From Tenodera sinensis (Eukaryota > Arthropoda > Insecta > Mantodea > Mantidae), in the NCBI GenBank assembly GCA_030765045.1, contig CM060964.1, positions 274,265,888-274,329,887 on the forward strand: 64,000 bases of DNA, read 5' to 3'. Positions 60,981 through 64,000 of this stretch are shown one piece after another (position 1 is the stretch's first letter; each line of letters opens with the position of its first letter). Both the position numbers and the translations under genes were made by a program. The notes beneath the pieces are model-generated. The model saw only the letters and a program-made list of their open reading frames with translations, had not been told where the DNA came from and searched no databases.

Positions 60981-61600
60981 TCATTTTCAGTGAAAGGAAC
61001 CAATCAAAATGTCCCGACATTGTTGTGCACAAACTAAAGTTTTCCGTATACACACCGCATGTTTAATAGTATCCTACTTGTCAGCTATCTAAAATACTGC
61101 GCATTATTTCGTAAGAAACCAACACACTTCGTTTCAAGTATTTTATACCCTTAGGATCGAATTGGAAGAAAGCACGACAACTGTCTATTAAGTTGGTACT
61201 ACTGTTTTATGAGCAACTGGTACCAGCAGCCCCCGGTGAAGCAGCTGTCAGAAAAAAACTTGTCCACTTGAGGAAACTCTTTCTTACTCCTAACGATCCG
61301 TCTCATTCCACTCGCAATGCAGGGGGAGAGCTATTTCCCGATATGGCTTACCACCCGCAGTTTCTGTTCCTCTTAACGTCTCTTTGCATTTGTTTTTAAA
61401 AACTCGTTGACAGTTGAAAATTCGTGGGATAAGACAAATGAGCCCGCTTAAAGTTTCACGAAATAGAGAAAAAAGTAGGCATAGACATTAGCATGAGCTA
61501 CCAGCACTTGACCTTACCTGTGACTGTTAAGGAATTGATTAACCTTATAATTTGTCTCACATGCGTGGATTCTGTTAACAACGGGTTGCAAATTAAAATC
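60981..61600. other. Intergenic, no gene recognised
   Basis: A 68-codon frame at 61193-61399 (+) has no recognisable domain. Confidence 0.45.
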
Positions 61601-61602
61601 TA

Positions 61603-62150
61603 CAGGGTGGGCGGGAAGTAACTAGGTATTGAAATTAACGTGTAACCTTTATGCTTGCAGAGCTATTTATTTGAAATTAATACAATATGTACACTGTTAT
61701 ATGGGAATGCGATTACATACTTTAAAATTCAACGTAGGCACCTGCGGCATCGACCAATCTCCTTAAACGACCTGGGATGGAATCCACAACTTTGTGGAGG
61801 AAGTTGTGTGGGTGTTGGTAAGAGCTTCCAGAATCCGTGCTTCCAATTCGTCCAATGTGTGAGGTTTCGTCTGGAGTACCTCCTTTGCCCAGCCCCATAA
61901 GAAACAGTCACAGGTGAGCGATCGAATTCCACACCTCATAGCGGGAAGCAATCTCTTATGGTAAGGTGATCGGCCATCTTTGTTATTGTTGAGTGTACCG
62001 GCTCTTGCGGCCACCGTCGGTACTACGCGGCATGAAAAATCACTACTCTATATTTAATGTTCTGTATGTTTCCACTATTTCCAATATTATTCATCAATAT
62101 AAAAAACCTAATAGCCATTTAATAATACCTAGTTCTTCCCGACCACCCTG
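61603..62150 (-). mobile_element. 548-bp internally deleted Tc1/mariner-type element with TA TSD
   Basis: Left end CAGGGTGGGCGGGAAGTAAC, then TAGGTATT. The right end, reverse-complemented, is CAGGGTGGTCGGGAAGAACT, then AGGTATT. Each is bordered by TA (61601-61602 and 62151-62152), giving TIRs of about 28 bp with a TA duplication. The interior retains only the C-terminal part of a transposase on the minus strand. Confidence 0.93.
61711..62014 (-). pseudogene. Tc1/mariner-type transposase C-terminal remnant
   Basis: Minus-strand fragments read RSLTCDCFLWGWAKEVLQTK, PHTLDELEARILEALTN and, after a frameshift, FLHKVVDSIPGRLRRLVDAA, then GAYVEF*. A DxxxCDxFLWGxxK segment with T(L)(D/E)ELxxRI downstream is the usual third-catalytic-residue region and C-terminus of insect Tc1/mariner-like transposases. 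Upstream catalytic residues and the DNA-binding domain are missing, consistent with internal deletion of the parent element. Confidence 0.82.
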
Positions 62151-62152
62151 TA

Positions 62153-63043
62153 GGCTAGTTTATGAATCAGTCGTAACTCCAATGCTGCAGATTCGTGCGC
62201 AAATAATAAGTAGAAAATTAGTGTAGATAGCGAAAGCCCTCGATATATATTTTCTAGGCTCTAGTTTAAATGCTTTAAGCTGTTTTATAGACTACGCTAA
62301 TAGTTACATCATACAGGTACAAAGAACGCCAAAGAAAATCTTCGACGGATTTTGTATCGTTTCCTGGGGTTTTCTGAGGCGTGTTCTTCATATAACTATC
62401 ACAGAGCGTGGTGGCTTGATAACTAGAGAGCGGATTTTTAGGTAAACACACATTTTTCTGCTTCCTGTTACAGGCGCGAAACAAAGCATGAATATTGTGT
62501 ATGCTGCCACTATCACAAATACAAAATTTTAGAATAAAATATGTAATTAAATATTTTGCACAATTTAGTTATTAGTACCTATTTTATGCATTTTATCAAT
62601 ATACCATACGGAGCTTTGTTTCTCCTTTTATTGTATGTGACAAACAACATGACTTTGTTTTTGAGAAGAGAAGCTGTACAACTTTCTGCAGTGTTGTGAA
62701 CAGCTCGTTAGAATATAGACATATACACGTAATTCTCAGGAAAGAAGTTTCAGATGTCAGAGTATTGCACCATGTACTTGAACTCAACACGATTACGCGT
62801 TCCAGTTATTCTTGTTCCTTCAGTTCAGTTCAGAAGTGCCGGGCAGTGCTTAATGTACAGAGAGACGCAAAAACATACAAACCGCTGCGCGGAAACACGA
62901 TAACAGCGGCTGTTGTATACAACGTCACGCGGATGACTTGTTTTTTCTGAGAGTGCAGTATAGAGCTGACGGTGATATCGTGTGGTTAAATTATTACCAG
63001 TGTGCTTTACTATTTTGTCCTGTACTTAGTCACAAAGCGTGTT
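62153..63043. other. Intergenic, no gene recognised
   Basis: No recognised gene or repeat. Minor open frames have no domain. Confidence 0.5.
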
Positions 63044-63484
63044 ATGGCTCAGCATTTGTTTTCTACTGCAGAGCGTGTATTTATTTATTTATGATTCGTT
63101 TGTGTTAACTCAGCTCCCCACGTGAAAGTACGATTTGGAGAAAGATTTACAGCTGTGAAAGTTCCAGGCTGTACAACTTAATAGTGTTCATGAAGTACCC
63201 CTTCATGACGAAAAAATTCGTGTATGATGTGCCATTCATGGAGAAAGAGTTATACGCCTTTTTTTTTTTTTTTTTTTTTTTTCGAATCAACAGTTGATGC
63301 CCGTACATACGTGAATACAATTTTGCCCCCCTCTCTCCCTCCCTCTATTTTTAGAGAATTAAATGACAGGGAGCGTAATTTTGCCTTTTCTCAACAAGAC
63401 TCTGCAACCGCTCATACAGCGAATCTTTCGTTGAGAACAATTGAAAATGTGTTTCAGGACAGAGTGTATGGACAGCGTCGGTGA
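63044..63484 (+). pseudogene. Tc1/mariner-type transposase pseudogene with homopolymer insertion
   Basis: Starts MAQHLFSTAERVFIY at 63044. Frameshifted pieces then give VRFGERFTAVKVPG, EVPLHDEKIRV*C and GERVIR (about 63195-63256). A T24 run (63259-63282) sits where related proteins have Pro-Phe-Phe-Phe-Glu. After it come ESTVDARTYVNTI, FRELNDRERNFAFSQQDSAT and AHTANLSLRTIENVFQDRVY, which include the second catalytic Asp (QQDSATAHTAN). The missing helix-turn-helix middle matches the kind of sequence left at 22040-22400, so both may derive from one family. The third catalytic region is absent. Confidence 0.8.
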
Positions 63485-63689
63485 CCAGTTTCCATCTCCT
63501 TTAATAACACTGGTAAGTAAAGCCTTTAAAAGTAGTTTTAAAAATGTATGGTTTCATCAGCGCTGTTCTATGACAGCGGCATTTGGCGACGAGCGCTGAG
63601 GACGCGTACAGGCTAAACCCAGCGCAGCCGGTTCGGAGTCTTTTGGATCACTCGTTACGTATTGAGTGATTCGTGTATCGTTACCAAAA

Positions 63690-63860
63690 TGCCGAAGGCA
63701 AAAGGTAGTGAAAGTTTTCGGTTGCAGCAGTACGTTAAGAAATTTTCAGATACATTCAATACAGATGGACAAATTCTATATTGTCAGCCTTGTGGAAAGT
63801 CGATCAATGCTTCCAAGTAACGCAGCATTTATCCGGAAACAAACATACCTTGGTGGCTTC
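63690..63860 (+). pseudogene. hAT transposase N-terminal BED-finger fragment
   Basis: MPKAKGSESFRLQQYVKKFS, then DTFNTDGQILYCQPCGKSIN and ASK*. It resembles the N-terminus of CGGBP1-like hAT transposases: a basic start, a short helix and a CxxC half of a BED zinc finger. Frame is lost at the stop, near where the His pair should follow. It parallels the start of the hAT pseudogene at 35458 (MPEIKPT..SARL...ALFCGACDKN) but is a separate lineage. Confidence 0.75.
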
Positions 63861-63877
63861 ACGATGATCTATGAAGC

Positions 63878-63937
63878 AGGAGGTCCAAATGGCCTCGTTG
63901 TCGACGAGCCCTTAATCCCCACAGACTCACTCACTCC
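63878..63937 (+). mobile_element. ACTC-tailed retroelement, third truncated copy
   Basis: GGAGGTCCAAATGGCCTCGT, TGTCGACGAGCCCTTAATCC, CCACAGACTCACTCACT. It matches the copies at 31009-31063 and 44419-44710. An approximate duplication atgaagcag / atga-gcag flanks it (from 63871 and from 63938). It sits immediately after the hAT N-terminal fragment. Confidence 0.75.
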
Positions 63938-64000
63938 ATGAGCAGCAGCTTTTAAGTGAAATAGGGCCGTCCAGCTTTTATTCCGGACTTTCTAAGTGTC

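Overview
This is a repeat-dominated stretch of a large, AT-rich eukaryotic genome, almost certainly an arthropod. I can support no intact host protein-coding gene in its 64 kb, no canonical RNA gene, and nothing prokaryotic (no operons, CRISPR or origins). An insect, perhaps a polyneopteran (cockroach, termite, cricket or stick-insect type), is suggested by the mix of tRNA-derived SINEs, Tc1/mariner, hAT and THAP/P-like transposase relics, two non-LTR retrotransposons and very abundant simple repeats. That placement rests on remembered resemblance, not on a search.

Layout. 0-17 kb: long (ATT)n and (CA)n tracts, a foldback MITE (4591-4920), a decayed mariner with recognisable ends (6359-7264), and several copies of a non-coding dispersed repeat of about 0.87 kb, called here 'family A'. 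17-24 kb: a compound (AAT)/(ATG) tract, a 5'-truncated L1/Tx1-like LINE whose reverse transcriptase is open except for two stops (18338-21083), two SINEs, and two Tc1/mariner relics, one with arms of about 100 bp (22880-23715). 24-32 kb: a short LINE 3' end with a 14-bp target duplication, a full-length inverted family A copy, and a THAP/P-like transposase relic (30555-31486) between inverted repeats. 33.8-36 kb: a hAT element with both termini and an 8-bp target duplication but a broken transposase. 37-47 kb: microsatellites, SINEs, a 68-base T run, a satellite-like array with higher-order structure (44060-45660) interrupted by an ACTC-tailed retroelement, and a pogo-like MITE. 47-60 kb: more family A copies, including a head-to-tail pair at 51775-53275, and a CpG-rich block near 58 kb. 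60-64 kb: a 548-bp internally deleted Tc1/mariner element with TA duplications, a mariner-type transposase relic, and the BED zinc-finger end of another hAT.

The elements do not form a pathway; the window records nested insertions. SINEs sit inside family A copies, ACTC-tailed fragments sit inside the P-like relic, the satellite and a hAT fragment, and microsatellites arise at fixed places in mobile sequence. The least familiar items are family A with its internal dinucleotide tract, the ACTC-tailed retroelement whose copies are cut to about 45 bp of body, and the higher-order satellite.
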